DNA from: Simmondsia chinensis
Lineage: Eukaryota > Streptophyta > Magnoliopsida > Caryophyllales > Simmondsiaceae
Assembly: GCA_018398585.1 (NCBI GenBank)
Contig: JAGTTD010000007.1
Location: 34,996,911 to 35,060,910 of the forward strand
DNA: 64,000 nucleotides
Direction: 5' to 3'
The notes under the pieces are model-generated. The model had not been told where the DNA came from. It was given only the letters and a program-made list of their open reading frames with translations, and made no database searches. Every line of letters begins with the position of its first letter. Positions within the stretch are counted from its first letter, which is position 1. Position numbers and translations under genes: made by a program. Below are positions 11,250 through 23,937 of the stretch, piece after piece.

Positions 11250-12600
11250 ATTTGATCAACAGATAACCCTTTTTAGCGCTTTGAGCGTTAGGGGATCAGA
11301 ATAAATGTGTACTGGTAATAGTAGTGATTGTTTTGTTTTGCGTGTGCCCAAGTGTGCTATTTATGCACATAAGAATAAATAAATTGAGCAGAAAAGTAGT
11401 TATCTTCCAACTCAGAGCTAGACCTACGCTTCTTTGCTAAGCAAACATATAAGTTGGAACATGAGCTTGGGCTTCAGTTTGTCAGCAGTGATGAAATCAT
11501 CATCAAGTCTCTTTTGACTGAACGAGGCAAAAAGTCAAGGGATTCTAGGGCGACTGGTAGCCCAAGGAAAACACGGGTAGGGCTATCCTAACCTTTGATT
11601 AGGTGTTGTGCTGGAGTTTGGAATGTGGGTAGTCTACTTCTTTTCGTGTTGGTGCTTTTTTTGTTTGTGTAGTATTGTGGTGTGGTTTGGTTGCCATTTG
11701 TCGTTTTTGGGCGGTTCTGTTTCTTGTAAATGGGGAGTTTCTTCTGTTTCGTTTAGAATAATAAACACCTTAACTTGATAAATATCAGTTTCGCATAAAG
11801 CCTAGACAAGCATGACTAAAGTTTGTCGAAGACCAAAGTGAACTAGTCTTGAGTAAATGCATCCACTTATTGTATCGAGTCTGTCTTATTTCATTTTCTT
11901 TTGTCTTAGCCTATGTAAAAATAAGTATTTAACTATTAAATATTTGGCCTATTTGCCATTTGGAATCGATATTGGATTGTTAAATTGCAATTATTTTATA
12001 TTTTATAATAATATCATATTGATGCCCTTAGTATGTTTCCATTAAGTGCACTTTTTTTTTTAATGTTATTTCTTAGTATTTAGTAATCGGCAATTGAAAA
12101 ATTAAGTGAATAAAAACATGAAATTTGGGTTAGAAGGGTTTTTTAAGGGGGCAAGAACTTCACAATAATATACAGAATATAGAAAGGATTATACGATCAT
12201 ATGAGAGTTAATGAAAGAATCGTCGCAGTGAATTAAGAAAAGTATGGGAGATTTTATTGCGGTTATTGAAATAAACTAAGAAAAATATCTTTTGATTTTT
12301 ATAATATTTTTACAAAGAATGGTGATATATACTTCTTTTCATTTAATATATGTTCTTTTAAAAATAATAATTTAGATCATCTTTGTTGTGTAAAACTAAT
12401 AAATAAGTAACAAGGACAACAAATAATTATTGGGTCATATCCCAAAATAAGTGAATATCACTATCCTTTATAATAGTATGTTTTAAAATAAGAAAATTAT
12501 TTTTGTTAATTTATTAAATAAACATAGCAAAATCTCCCCCACCTTCCAATCATTGAAGTCTCTCTCTCTCTCTCTCTCTTTTTTGTCCCGATAATTAGCG
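11250..12600. other. Spacer without recognised gene
   Basis: The T/G-rich stretch 11490-11780 resembles the 3' untranslated ends of plant L1 LINEs in composition, but nothing conclusive is visible. The rest is AT-rich, with a CT microsatellite at 12559-12578. Confidence 0.4.
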
Positions 12601-12623
12601 AGGATGCTCACGGTGTAGAAATA

Positions 12624-12880
12624 TAGGGTTCATTTACCAAGCACCGGGTCCCATTAGAACTCCGAAGTTAAGCATCCTTGGGCGAGAGTAGTACCAAAAT
12701 AAGTGACCTTCTGGAAAGTCCTCGTGTTGTCAACCCTATAAAGTTGGAAGTCCTTAGAAACAGCCTCTCAGCAGGGTTATGCACCCTGAAGCGGAAAAGC
12801 TGTGTACATCCACCCCTCCCAGACCTTCGCTTATGTGGGAGCTTTTGAGGCGCTGGGTATGTTATTGTTGTTGTTATTGT
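12624..12880 (+). mobile_element. 5S-SINE, subfamily B
   Basis: A 19-bp target duplication TGCTCACGGTGTAGAAATA (12605-12623) recurs as TGCTCACGGTGTAAAAATA (12881-12899), one mismatch. The copy starts TAGGGTTCATTTACCAAGCA. It lacks the TAATGCAT part of the head, keeps the A-box area and ends in a TTG repeat (GTTATTGTTGTTG). Confidence 0.9.
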
Positions 12881-13147
12881 TGCTCACGGTGTAAAAATAG
12901 GCGCAATAGAAAAGGCGAAGCCCTAGCCACGACGCAAAGCGGGTAGCGAACCCTACGAAAGTAAATTATGATCGGGCTCGTAATAAGACTAAACTGCCCA
13001 ATTATTGATCAAACAAAAAGATCAACTTTCTCATTTCTTAATTCACTACAATCACCATTTTCTTAATTCTCTCATTCCTTCCCCTATTTTTAGCACAAAC
13101 CTTTAAAGTCATTGTCGAGATAAAATATAACGATGAGATCCGATTTA

Positions 13148-13978
13148 GGGCCTGTTTTGGATTGCTTATTTCAAGGAAAAAAATATTTTTTTTTCCCTAC
13201 AAAAAGCACTTTTTTGATATTTGAGGGTGCTTGGCAACTACAAAAAGTGTTTTTTATTAAAAGTAGAAACTATTTTTTTACTTATGAGCAGAAGTAGAAA
13301 TTTGATACTTATTTTTTTAAGCAGAAATAGAATTAAAAATTAAACAAATGAGAAAGTTTATTTCAAATACCCTAAAATTTATTAATATATTTAAAAAATA
13401 ATTTATGTATTTCATGAATAGTTTATATATTTTAAAAAATAGATTTTACAAATTAATAATATATTTATAATATATAGAAAATATTTTAATTTCCTTACAA
13501 AATTAAGTATTTTTAAAATATTGAGAAAATATTTTATAAATATTTTAAATATTTAAGAAATATTTATATTTTTAGAAAAAAATTTAAATATTTAAAAAAT
13601 ATATTAAATATTTAGAATGATTATAGGTGATTTTTTTAACTATAAAGGACTTTTGTTAGCATTTTTTCTGGTAATCTCAGAGAGAAAAGCACTTTTTTTA
13701 ACATTGGTCAAACACTCACAATAATACCATAAGCATTTCTTTACTAGTTGGGGGACCTCAGAAACAGTCTCTCGTCACGGTTTCACCCTGATGGGGTAAG
13801 ACTATGTACACCCTTCCCCCCAGACCCTGCTCGAGCGGGAGCCCTTCATGCACTGGGTTTGTTGTTGTTGTTGCTTCTTTACTAGTTGGTCAAACACAAA
13901 CTACTTATTTGAACAATACTTTTTACAAAAGTGCTTTTGAAAAAAATAATTTTTTTCACAGCAATCCCAAATAAGCCT
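13148..13978. mobile_element. MITE with TTA-type target, interrupted by a SINE tail
   Basis: The left end GGGCCTGTTTTGGATTGC and the reverse complement of the right end (AGGCTTATTTGGGATTGC) form terminal inverted repeats. TTA lies on both sides (13145-13147 and 13979-13981), compatible with a PIF/Harbinger-type element. The core is AT-rich and non-coding. A tail-only SINE fragment with its own target duplication sits inside, so the MITE is older. Confidence 0.6.
13752..13874 (+). mobile_element. Tail-only SINE/RTE insertion
   Basis: A perfect 15-bp target duplication TTCTTTACTAGTTGG (13737-13751 and 13875-13889) brackets only the shared 3' tail: GGGACCTCAGAAACAG at the start, a (GTT)n end. 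The insertion therefore happened as a 123-bp piece truncated almost exactly at the 5S/tail junction. It could derive from SINE or LINE RNA. Confidence 0.88.
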
Positions 13979-15216
13979 TTAGGCTAATCTAAATTCATAC
14001 CCTAAATTACCCATGATCAATTGAGTACTTTAGTTTACAATTTAATTAAGCTCTTTTAGTTAAATACTCAACCACTCAATAAAAACCCAGATTTTAACTG
14101 CTTAATAATTACTGAATCTAGCTTTGTACCAGTTCCCTGTGGATAGGACACCTGTATTCCCGCTGCAGTTACAACTTGTTCGTATGCTTGCGAGTGTACC
14201 AATTGATTTTCCAAACTAATTAATCTCCTTTACTTTTATCATGTTAACGAGTACCATATGACACCAATTTGGATAAATGAAATTGTTAAAATTATAATTA
14301 CAAAACTAAAAGTGAAAAACAATGGGAATAAACTAGAAATCGAGAGCACTTGGAGAATTTGGGTGATATTATTCACAAAATACTTACACCTATTTATAGT
14401 AATGGTATAAAGGAAAATCAAAAGACTAAGAATCATTAATACAAATCAAATATAGTTTAGCTCAAATCAATTGAAATCTCAAGTAAAAGTATTATATATT
14501 GATAGATAAACTCCAATAATAGAGGATTACAGACTTAAAGAAAATGGAGAATACATAAAAGAAGGGGGGAAAAACTAGCGAAAAATTGGGGGGAGACAGA
14601 GAGGCCTAACACTCATAATATTGTTGCCTTCATCCTAACTATCTATCGTCTATTTATAGAAAGAACTAGGGCTGAGGTAGTGGTTGGTTATCAGATGTGG
14701 CGGGTATGGATCTTGGGTCTGGACCCGGGTTGGCGAGTAGGACTGGGGTTCAGGAGTTACACGGTCTGTATCAGTCGTAAACTAGAACATAATTACATAG
14801 ACAAAGACTTAAAAACTTTAGTAACTCGCCCTTTCTCCTTCAATGACCAGTTACTATGCTTAAATGAGGCCATTGAAGAGCCTATCCTACTTTGTTAAAA
14901 TCGTAACTTAACTCTATATAATAATTACACAGTAGAAATACAAAAAATACAAATAAAAATACAAGAATATTTGGACTAATTTAGAAAAATGGCATCTTTT
15001 ATTAAAAAAAAAAATAGCAAAATAGCATGTTAGAAAAAATATTTAGCAAAATGTCGCACTTTATTGTACATTCTCTTGTACATGACATTTGAAACGGCGT
15101 ATATTAATGGGGTGAAAAATTGCAGATTTGTATGACATTTGTAACAGCGAGTAATTTAAGATAATAATATATAAGTACTTTATATATTTTTATTATGAAG
15201 TAGTAGTAACTAAACA

Positions 15217-15302
15217 TTAATGATTGTCCTAGTGGTTAGTGGTTAGTGGACCAATGTGTGAAATGATTGACATGGGTTTGAGTACCCTCATGAAGCAAGC
15301 CC
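15217..15302 (+). repeat. tRNA-like sequence inside a foldback
   Basis: GTCCTAGTGGTTAGTGG resembles a pol III A box, and GGGTTTGAGTACCC about 45 bp on resembles a B box. There is no complete cloverleaf, so this is a tRNA-derived repeat or SINE head rather than a functional tRNA gene. Confidence 0.5.
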
Positions 15303-15711
15303 TTAGTTTGTATTTTTGCATAATAATATTAAATATTTAGATATTTTAGCAAAAATTTAAAATAAATATTTTTTTACACGCCAATTATATCAAATTTACA
15401 CATAATTTACTCACACATTTTAAAATTTTTTAGTTTATATGAAATTACTTTAAAGGTTAAAAAAATTATACAAAAATTTTATAATTATTTTTTCAAAATT
15501 ATAAATGAGGATATTTTAAAAAAAAATTATGTGTAAATTTTTTATGGCAACCTAATTTTTTTACTTCGTACAAAGCTGCAATTTTTCACCCCATCAATAT
15601 ACACCATTTCAAATGTCGTGCACAAAAAAATATATAATAAAGTATATTATTTTGTTAAATATTTTTTCTGACATGCTATTTTGTTAATTTTTTTATTATT
15701 AAAGATGTAGA

Positions 15712-15946
15712 GGAACATACTCAGTGCCTCAAGGGCTCCCGCCTACGTAGGGTCTGGGGGGGCGGATGTACGCAGCCTTCCCCCTTTCAGAGTATTAACC
15801 TGAAGAGAGGCTGTTTCCCAGTGCCCCCAACCTGAGGGTGAGGACTTCCCAGGAGGTCACCCATCCTGGTACTATTCTCGCCCAAGCACGCTTAACTTCG
15901 GAGTTCCAATAAAATTCGGTGACGACGTGTTTGTACCCTTTTTGGT
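15712..15946 (-). mobile_element. 5S-SINE, subfamily A (minus)
   Basis: Reverse-complement copy with a well-preserved head (CGCCCAAGCACGCTTAACTT; TCCCAGGAGGTCACCCATCC) and tail (CTCAAGGGCTCCCGCC). It lies inside the right arm of the foldback. No target duplication is readable. Confidence 0.88.
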
Positions 15947-16143
15947 GTCAATTTCCATAAATTAGTCGAATATTTGTACCTCAATTTTCAACAGAAATTA
16001 CCCCATGGGAGCATCAATTTCACCTAGATCCCACGTTGTCCACCACGTGGATAGTTCCTATTGGTTCTTCTGGAAAGTTCCAGTACCAGCCACGTGGTCC
16101 TTCCTGCGTTCCTAGCCGTTATCTATTGTGTCATAATTCATGC

Positions 16144-16425
16144 CGGAGAATGAATAACATCGCCCGAGTTCGATCCTTACTAGGAACTTGTGGCTTTCTT
16201 TTATTAGAATTTTAAGAGGATTTTTCCCTTTGGGGATATTACAGATGTGAAAACAAATAGAAATATGAAAGTGTCTTGCGGACATAGCTTAACGATGGAA
16301 AACGCTGTCGGCTAATCATATCATCCGAGTTTGATCTCGACTAGGGACTTCTAGCTTCCCTTTTTGAGGATTTTAAGAGGATTTTCCACTCCCTTAATAT
16401 TCCCGATGTAAAAAAAATGGAAAAT
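16144..16425 (+). repeat. Two tandem copies of a tRNA-type SINE
   Basis: Two related stretches (about 16144-16260 and 16281-16425) each contain a B-box-like CCGAGTTYGATC, then ACTAGGRACTT, TTTTAAGAGGATTTT and an A-rich end. The shared order of motifs suggests two copies of one pol III-type SINE. Ends were not resolved. Confidence 0.5.
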
Positions 16426-16864
16426 GCTAAAGTACATTAAATTCCGTGTTGGTACTTTAGGTTTTAATGTATTGATATTTTAGTTTTTAACTTTTATAAA
16501 ATAATTTTTAATTCATATGTTACATGTATTTAATAAAATAATTAAAAAATACGGTGTAAAATGTAGTATAAAACTAACTATTATTTGTTGTTAAACCCAT
16601 TAACACTATCACTACTTCTCTCATTTCACACACGAACCACAGTGTTTGTAATATTGCTAACGAAGAAGAGTTGGATAAGAGGTTTGTTTTATATCCTTAC
16701 ATACCGCCATTTGAAATATTTTATTAGATATATGTAACTTTTTGATTAAAATATTATTTTATAAATTTCCTACCAATGCCCTAGATCACAATGTGATGCG
16801 TTCTCTGTGACCTCCTCATATGACAATATCGTTGACAGTTTCCACCAAAGTTGTGCATGTGATT

Positions 16865-17328
16865 AGGGATGTATTTGAGCCGAGCTTGAGCCTGCCAGGC
16901 TCGAGGCTAGAGGCTCGGCTCGTTAGTTTTAATCTCGGCTCGCGCTTGAAGCTCTCCAAGCTTTGAAAATTCGGGCCCAAGCTCGGCTCATCAAAAGCTC
17001 GGGCTCGGCTCGGCTCGGCTCGATTTAAGCTTGGTGAGCTTCAAATTGGGCTTGTAATATTTCGGCTCATTTAAGCTCAATATAGGCTCGTTTGGGCTCT
17101 TTTAAGCTCGGGCTTGGCTCATTTAGTCTCCAATATGGATTCATTGGGCAATATTTAAACAAATATATCATATTCAAAAAAGCTCGCTTAGGCTCGTTTA
17201 GGATTGTGAGCCTACGAGCTCGAGCTTCAATAGGCTCGGGCTCGACTCAATAAGCTAAACGTGCCGGCTAGGCTTGCCTTGAGCTTTTCGAACTTTATGA
17301 CAAGCCGGCTCGGCTCATTTATACCCCT
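16865..17328. mobile_element. GAGCCGAGC-repeat element (non-autonomous DNA transposon)
   Basis: The ends TAGGGATGTATTTGAGCCG and, reversed, TAGGGGTATAAATGAGCCG form terminal inverted repeats. The whole body is built from short GAGCC, GGCTCG and AAGCTC motifs in both orientations. Dense subterminal motif arrays are usual for hAT- or CACTA-type elements. No target duplication was found. Related degenerate arrays lie at 46755-47119 and 48960-49400, with a smaller patch near 18970-19030. Confidence 0.55.
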
Positions 17329-17445
17329 ATTTCCAACTATAGTAACATATAGCCAGAAAAAATTAAAATACATAATATTAACACCTCTAATTGGATCACA
17401 AAGCAATCTCACGCAACATCCATACCCCTGCCCCTAGATCATTCC

Positions 17446-18000
17446 GAGCCATTACCTAAAATGGTCAAAATAGAAAAATATTATCCAAAATGGCTCATTT
17501 TAAAAAAATATTTACCCAAATGGCCCTCACATCATAAAATTTTAAAATTTTAATTTTTTTTTTTATTTTGAGGTACCTCTGTCCATGTGATAATAATTGT
17601 AAAGATAATAATTTATGTTAAATGTTATGCAAACAAACGACTTTTATTAGATAACTGTAATAATAAGTAAATTAAAAAATTATTTATAAATAATATTATT
17701 TAATATTTTACAAATAACTTAACTTAAAATTTTTTTTATAAATTACATATATAATTTAACTAACAACGTATATCATAAAGCTAAATATAACATAATAATA
17801 AACATACAATTAGTATATTTAATTAAATTAATAACAATAAATAATAATTTATTAAAAATTAAATATAAAATAAAAAAGGGTTAAAGTATTAGGTACCCAA
17901 ATTTTTTTTTTTTAAATTTGCCGATATAGAGGTCATTTGGAAAAGCATTTTTCAAAATAGGCCACTCTGGGTCATATTTTTTTATTTTGGGCAACGACTC
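17446..18000. mobile_element. Mutator-like MITE with 9-bp target duplication
   Basis: A perfect 9-bp direct repeat GATCATTCC (17437-17445 and 18001-18009) flanks a 555-bp foldback. Terminal repeats read GAGCCATTACCTAAAATGG on the left and GAGTCGTTGCCCAAAATA (reverse complement) on the right, and the arms extend to about 90 bp. Nine-base target duplications and long inverted arms are Mutator (MULE) hallmarks. The interior is AT-rich and non-coding. Confidence 0.75.
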
Positions 18001-18009
18001 GATCATTCC

Positions 18010-20100
18010 TCTAAACTAATCACAATTGTTGGTGTCACTAAAAGCTCCAAAAAAAAGAGAGAAAAAAGGAAGCGAAGATAGAAAAAACTAGGCCAAAAAG
18101 GCAAAAGAGCATGAAAACCAAAAGGGTCTCCGGCCTTTTCTTACCTAGATCTACGATGAGCAACGAGACGAGGGCCATGGGGGTGAGAGAGAGATCAACT
18201 AGGGTTTCCTGTGCCAAAGACATAGTACATCAAAATAACTCACTTAAAACAAGTTTAAATTATGACATAAATTTGTTAAGAATCCTCTATTCCATCGATC
18301 CATTCCCTTCGAGAATAAAACTGGACTCAATCCATAAACCCAGCAAAACAAATTATAAGAAAATTTAAAAAAGGTGTCTTTTCCCGTTTGGTGGAAAATG
18401 ACTTCCTCGTGGTAAGGGAACTCCTTTTCTTTTCGAACCACTCCTCTTAGCCAACTCATAATCTCGCAACCTTTCTATCCAATCGATCCCTAGAGTTATC
18501 CTATGATTGGCATCTCGTACTATAGATAGGAGGCCGTACCTCATTTTGGCTAGGTTTTGCTGTGTAGTCTTTGATATCGTTCTATGTTGTTATTTTGCTT
18601 TGAGTCTTATGTGCTTTTGTTCCAAAAAAAGTCATTCTATCTTGTTTTGCTCTGAATCTTGTGTGCTTTTGCTAAATACTTAATTGATTCTGTTTTGGTT
18701 CTCTTTTGTTTTCCGATGCCCTCCGCACTTATCAAAAAATAAAGGAAAGAAAATTTTGTAGAAACAAATATTTTTAAAAGAAAACTTTATTGAAGCAATA
18801 AAAATGATATCATATCATATCCAACCCAAAAAAAAGGTCAAGAGGGAATGCTAGAGTAAAGGCAAGCTTAGACGCGCCCATACTCCACGGCTGTTGCATA
18901 CGTGAAGTATTTTCCCAACAAAGATGTTCTATATCTTTGCTGAAAATGACATCTACTCCTGCTTTATAAGGTGGGTATGGGTGTAAACGAGTCGATATGC
19001 AAACCGAGCATACCCATTCGGTATTCAAACTCGACAATCTTTAACAAGCTTGAGTTGGAATAAGTGTCAGTACAGAACTGCCACACTCACTGAAGTGGAG
19101 CCTGATGAGGACTACAAGAGTGGGAAAAAAACAAAATAATAGACCTCAGAACCTCTAGACATCTACCAACACGACAACCTCTGAAAATGGAGAATCTAAT
19201 GAAATACACTTATACCAACTTGTGAAACACAAGACACCAAATGAATCACGCCAATCTTATAGCACGAACTCCAAACATGTCACGAGCACCACAGATGAAG
19301 GCCTTTTGAAACACCTCAAAGTAGACCCCATCAATCTCAAGCACTATGTTTCTTAAATAAGCTCGAGTTCAAGCCAGACCATATTCAGTTTGATAATATA
19401 TTGCTTTTCTTGATACTCGGCTCATTTATTTAATCTAGTTTATTTTAGCTCACTAAGAGCGATGTAGCTCAAATTAATGGCGTCTACTTTGCTGTGTCTC
19501 AAGTAATAAAAAAGGCTTATCTAATCATTAGCGCTTGTGTCATGTTTGGGGGTGTATACTAAGAAATATGTCATCCATTTGGCTTTTTGTGTTTCAGGAG
19601 TTGATAAAGGTGTAATCCATTTAATTTTTCGTGTTTCAGGAGTTAGTATGGGCTTAGGAGTCTAGTTCTTTTGGGGAATGTTATTGTACTTCAGGAGTGG
19701 GTATGGTGGTAGCCGTCCAGGTGTTTTCGGGTTTGTTATATTTTTTTCCTTTTTTTGTTTTTTCCCCTCTGTGGGCTTGTTCGGGCTCCGCTTCAGTTGG
19801 ACGCACTTGTTTTGTACTAAGAATTATTATCCAAAAAAACAGAGCCAAACTATTCAAACTATTACTGAGCCACCATTGACCACTACCGAGCCATGAATGA
19901 GTTCTCATGAGGTCTCAACGAGGTCTTATTAAATTATTTACGAACGTTAACGAGTCGAGGTTAATGTCAAAAGGAAAAGGAAAGATGGGATTGGGATATA
20001 TGGATGATTGAACAAAGGGAAACATGATAATAAAATTTGTATTTCATGTGCCTTGAGAAGTTGATACGAGTTGGACTTTGTCTCCTTTATAAATTTGCCA
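18010..20100. other. Spacer; possible L1 3' ends
   Basis: No gene recognised. Two T/G-rich stretches (18520-18720 and 19590-19850, the latter ending GTACTAAGAATTATTATCC then an A run) look like plant L1 LINE 3' untranslated regions by composition only. Confidence 0.35.
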
Positions 20101-20128
20101 CAGCATTTTTTTTTTTTTTTTTTTTTGA

Positions 20129-20801
20129 GAAAAATTATTATTTAAGTATCCCGAGGTATGATTATTTATCACCTAGGCATTTTAACGTTTTAATATATAC
20201 AATCAAGTATCCTAAAGTTTAGATATTTTATCATTTAGATACCCTTAAGTTTTAAAATTTTATCAATTAAACACTTTTTTTTTTGGTAAAAAAGAACTGG
20301 GTTGCTCCAACCAACCCCGGCCCATGAGAAGGCTCATAATTCCCATTAGCAGGTAAGTTATGAGTATATTCTCACCAAGAATCAAAATTTTATCATTCAG
20401 ACACTCTTTTGTCAAAATTTGTTGGAAAATGTAAAATGGAACATGAATTCGATACTATATTTGTATCGTTATTGGAATTTGATGATTTTGTTGCCAAAAA
20501 TACTAATATGACACAATTTCAACATTATTTAGGTAGTTCAATCAATATTGCTGAACTTTTTATTGTAATTTGCTAACTTTTGCTTAAAAAGTTGGCACGA
20601 TGACTTATATATATTATCGTAATTATGTAATACATGAATATTTTTTGTATAAAATTGGTTAGATTCTTACAATCATCAAATTCCGACATACGTACAAACA
20701 TGATAAAATATTCAAATATCAGGGTACCTCGTTATATATAAATATCAGGATACCTAAATGATAAATGCTCAAACCTTATAATACCTATTTGATAATTTTT
20801 C
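20129..20801. mobile_element. MITE family K, copy 1
   Basis: The terminal inverted repeats are GAAAAATTATTATTTAAGTA and, at the right end, TATTTGATAATTTTTC. The subterminal motif ATTTATCAC(C/T)TAGG is repeated in both orientations. Four related copies occur in this window (25435, 26269, 26906 and 41362). There is no coding capacity. Confidence 0.6.
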
Positions 20802-21859
20802 TTTTTTTTGTTATTTTGGTTAGAAAGAATCAAAAAGAATATTTAATAAAACAAACATTAAAGTAGGATCGAGTAACTTGGAGCAATAAAATAGAGAGAA
20901 AATGCAAGGGGGATATTGAACTAAAATTTTCACCTAGACAGGACTTAGACTGTATTTGGTTTAACTTTTTAACAGCTTAAAATTGAGAAAAAGCTCTAGT
21001 TGACTGTAAGGCTTGCGTTTGGTTTACAAAAAATATATTTTTACATATTTTTTATAGCTTAAATAGAACACAAAGCTAGTAAAAATATCACTTTTAAAAC
21101 CCGCTGTTTAGTTTCTCAAAACAAAAGAATTGCAAAAAGAAAATATTGCTAAACCGATGCTTGGTTGTTCAGTCTTTAGACATCTTTTTTCCTAATAAAT
21201 TCGTTTTAAGATTCGAATGTTTTAGCGGTATATGTTGACTTTTAGATTATTTACATCTAGCAAAATCTACTTTCTACTGTTGCAGACTATTTGATGTTCA
21301 ATAGTAAAATAAAATAACAATGCCCGGATGATAATAACAATGCTTCGAAATCATGGCTTGAATAATTTGTTAGCATGTAATCGTGCAGACATCTCTTTCT
21401 AGCTTGTAAGACCATATGGAACTTCTGGACTTCCATTATGAAATGGTGGGGGGATAACATTTATTTTTCGAGACAATTTCAAATACCTTTTCCTCCAATA
21501 GCAGTTCTCCAGCATCAAAGGCTCAACCAAGTAAGCATAGCTAATGACATTAGAATTCCGGAACGCACTAATTTTCCAGAACTCACCTCCTGAATGGGCT
21601 CGCACTCTTGAAATCATAAAGTTGAGTGTAATTACATGGTTCCAATCACTATTTGGAGGCCCCAACATCTGCTTTCACCAGTGGAGGACCCACGTAGACC
21701 AATTTCTACAACCATTCCCGGATCTGGCATATGCCAAAATTTTCTGCGTCTTCATGTAAAGGCTTCTTTGTGGTAGACCATTTTCAAAGCTTGGCGCTAT
21801 TCTTGTCTCCTACTTGATCGCTTTTATCATGTTGCGCAATTTGGCTTCGAATCTTATAT

Positions 21860-22103
21860 AACAGCAAAAGCAACATACTCAGTGCTCGAAGAGCTCCGGC
21901 TAAGCAGGGTCTGGGGGGCGGATATACGCAACCTTCCCCCTTCAAGGTATTACCCTGGAAGATGGACTGTTTTTGAGTGCCTCCTAACCTGAGGGTGAGG
22001 ACTTCCAAGCAGGTTACCCATTCTGGTACTGCTCTCGCCCAAGCATGCTCAACTTCGGAGTTTTAATGGAATCCAATGACGGCGTGTTGGTACCCTCTTC
22101 GGT
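21860..22103 (-). mobile_element. 5S-SINE, subfamily A (minus)
   Basis: The target duplication is GCTTCGAATCTTATAT (21844-21859) and GCTTTGAATCTTATAT (22104-22119), one mismatch. Head and tail are complete; the A junction reads TAACCTGAGGGTGAGG on this strand. The tail end CAACATACTCAGTGC matches the other A copies. Confidence 0.92.
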
Positions 22104-22119
22104 GCTTTGAATCTTATAT

Positions 22120-23936
22120 GCTTTATGGAAATCTCTAGCCATGGCCACACCATAGCCTATAATAAGATCGTCTTCTCAATTAAAAACTTGAATATTGATA
22201 TATTTACAATCATTATTGAATTGAAGAAGGAACAAATGTGTCTCTCTCTTTTATTTTCCTTTTTGCAGTCATAATATTTTTTATGCCACTTTATTATGAG
22301 GTACTTTAAAAAAATTATACTTTGGGGTACTTCTATTACATATTATCATTCATAATAGAGAAATAACGTTTATATATGATATATTATAAACATATATGTA
22401 TGTTTGTAACATAAAGGACATATATATTAGCTGGCATTGAATACAAAGTGGATCAATTAAGGCGTAATACTTAAGCTGACTTGAACACTTTCATCAGCAA
22501 AAGTGCCCACCGATCAAATCTTACTTCGTGCTCCCAAAATCTTGAGATTGTCTCGGGCTACTGGTTGTGTCAAGGAACCAAACGTCCGGAAAGTGTACTT
22601 TATTAGGAGAAAGTACATAAATGATTTTGTAGTCTAATATCCTCTCATGCGATTGGCTTGAAGCATGAATAGTGCAGGTCACCTCACATACTTTTGCTAA
22701 AATTATACTAGTATTAAGGGTGCATACTGTTAGGATTTGAATTCGTGGCCTCTCATCAATAAGGCTTGGTTCATACCTCACTTAAGAATGATGAAAGAGA
22801 AGCATGAGATAAAACTATAGTTTTTTTTTTTTTTGGGTAACTAATGGATGGTGAAAAAGGATGCTTCACCGAAAGCACAGACTAACCAAATAAACGAGAG
22901 ATAAATGAAAAGGAGAGAAACCAAGGAATCAACTCACCATAATCAAAGCCAAGCAATGATATAGTGAGATCTTGAAATTCCTTGTATTACAAAATGGTCT
23001 GTGATATAATTGGTTTCTCGGTCTGATCTTTAAATAACTTTTTTTCTTTATTTAATTATAAAGTTTAGGAGTTAGTAGAAGAGTTTTGAAGGTTTTTTTT
23101 TCCCTTTTTGGATAGTTATGGAGGAGGAAAATTCCTCCAGGAAGTACAAGGGGCAAAAAGCCAAAAAATAAAGTGAAAATAAAAATAAAATAAAAACAAA
23201 ACATAAAAACTTAGAAAAAAAGGATGTAGCACGTGAAGTCAAATTGTGCATCATGATCAAAGTTAGGAGTGAAGATGACACCCGACTTTGAAGATGGGCC
23301 GCGACATGGAAGCATCATCAGGGGGGTGTAGGAAGTCTCCTTACATCGGATCTGAAATTAGCTATGGAGATTATCTTTGTGTACGTACAAGGCCACTTAT
23401 CTAAGTCCTATATCTTGTTATATCACGTCGTCATTAAAAATGTCAGTGATAAAAAAATAGCGTGCAACTAACTGTAGCTTCTTGGAGTTGACAAATTGGT
23501 GATTGAATTCTTTTCCACTTTCAACTAGATTTGGAGTTTGAAACTCACCCATACTCTCTTTCCATTGTTTAGGAAATTGGTAATCTTTCCAGTAATGTAA
23601 AAGAAGAAAACAGTGCAAGTCATAGCTTATTTGATATGTGAAATAATTTAATCTTAATCTTATTTAATCTTATTTATGAGAGTTATATGGGGATGTCCCG
23701 TCTAAATTATTTATCCAATTCAACAATGATTTGGTTATGTGATTGTGCAAGATAGGGACAGCGCAAGGAAGACAATAGAGGTCTCCAACTCTACTAGGTG
23801 ATGAAGAAAGCATTGCTGCTACTTCGTTCGATGAAGAAGAATGGAAGCTTAGGTGGAGCTCGGAGTACAATTTAATTCTGTCATGGTGAAGCAATTGGCT
23901 GATCTAAATAACAATGAACGATGAGGCTTTATCAAG
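22120..23936. other. Spacer without recognised gene
   Basis: AT-rich sequence with a T run at 22820-22833. Short open frames have no recognisable domain or splice context. Confidence 0.45.
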
Positions 23937-23937
23937 C

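Larger units (their letters stand above)
14960..15979. mobile_element. Long-TIR foldback carrying a tRNA-like sequence
   Basis: The inverted arms exceed 150 bp. GAAAAATTGCAGATTTG on the left answers CAAAGCTGCAATTTTTC on the right; AGCATGTTAGAAAAAATATT answers AATATTTTTTCTGACATGCT. The outer ends AATATTTGGACTAATTTA and TAAATTAGTCGAATATTTG pair across a 5S-SINE, so that SINE entered the right arm later. The loop holds the tRNA-like block at 15217-15302. No transposase is seen. This is a non-autonomous DNA element of unassigned superfamily. Confidence 0.65.
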
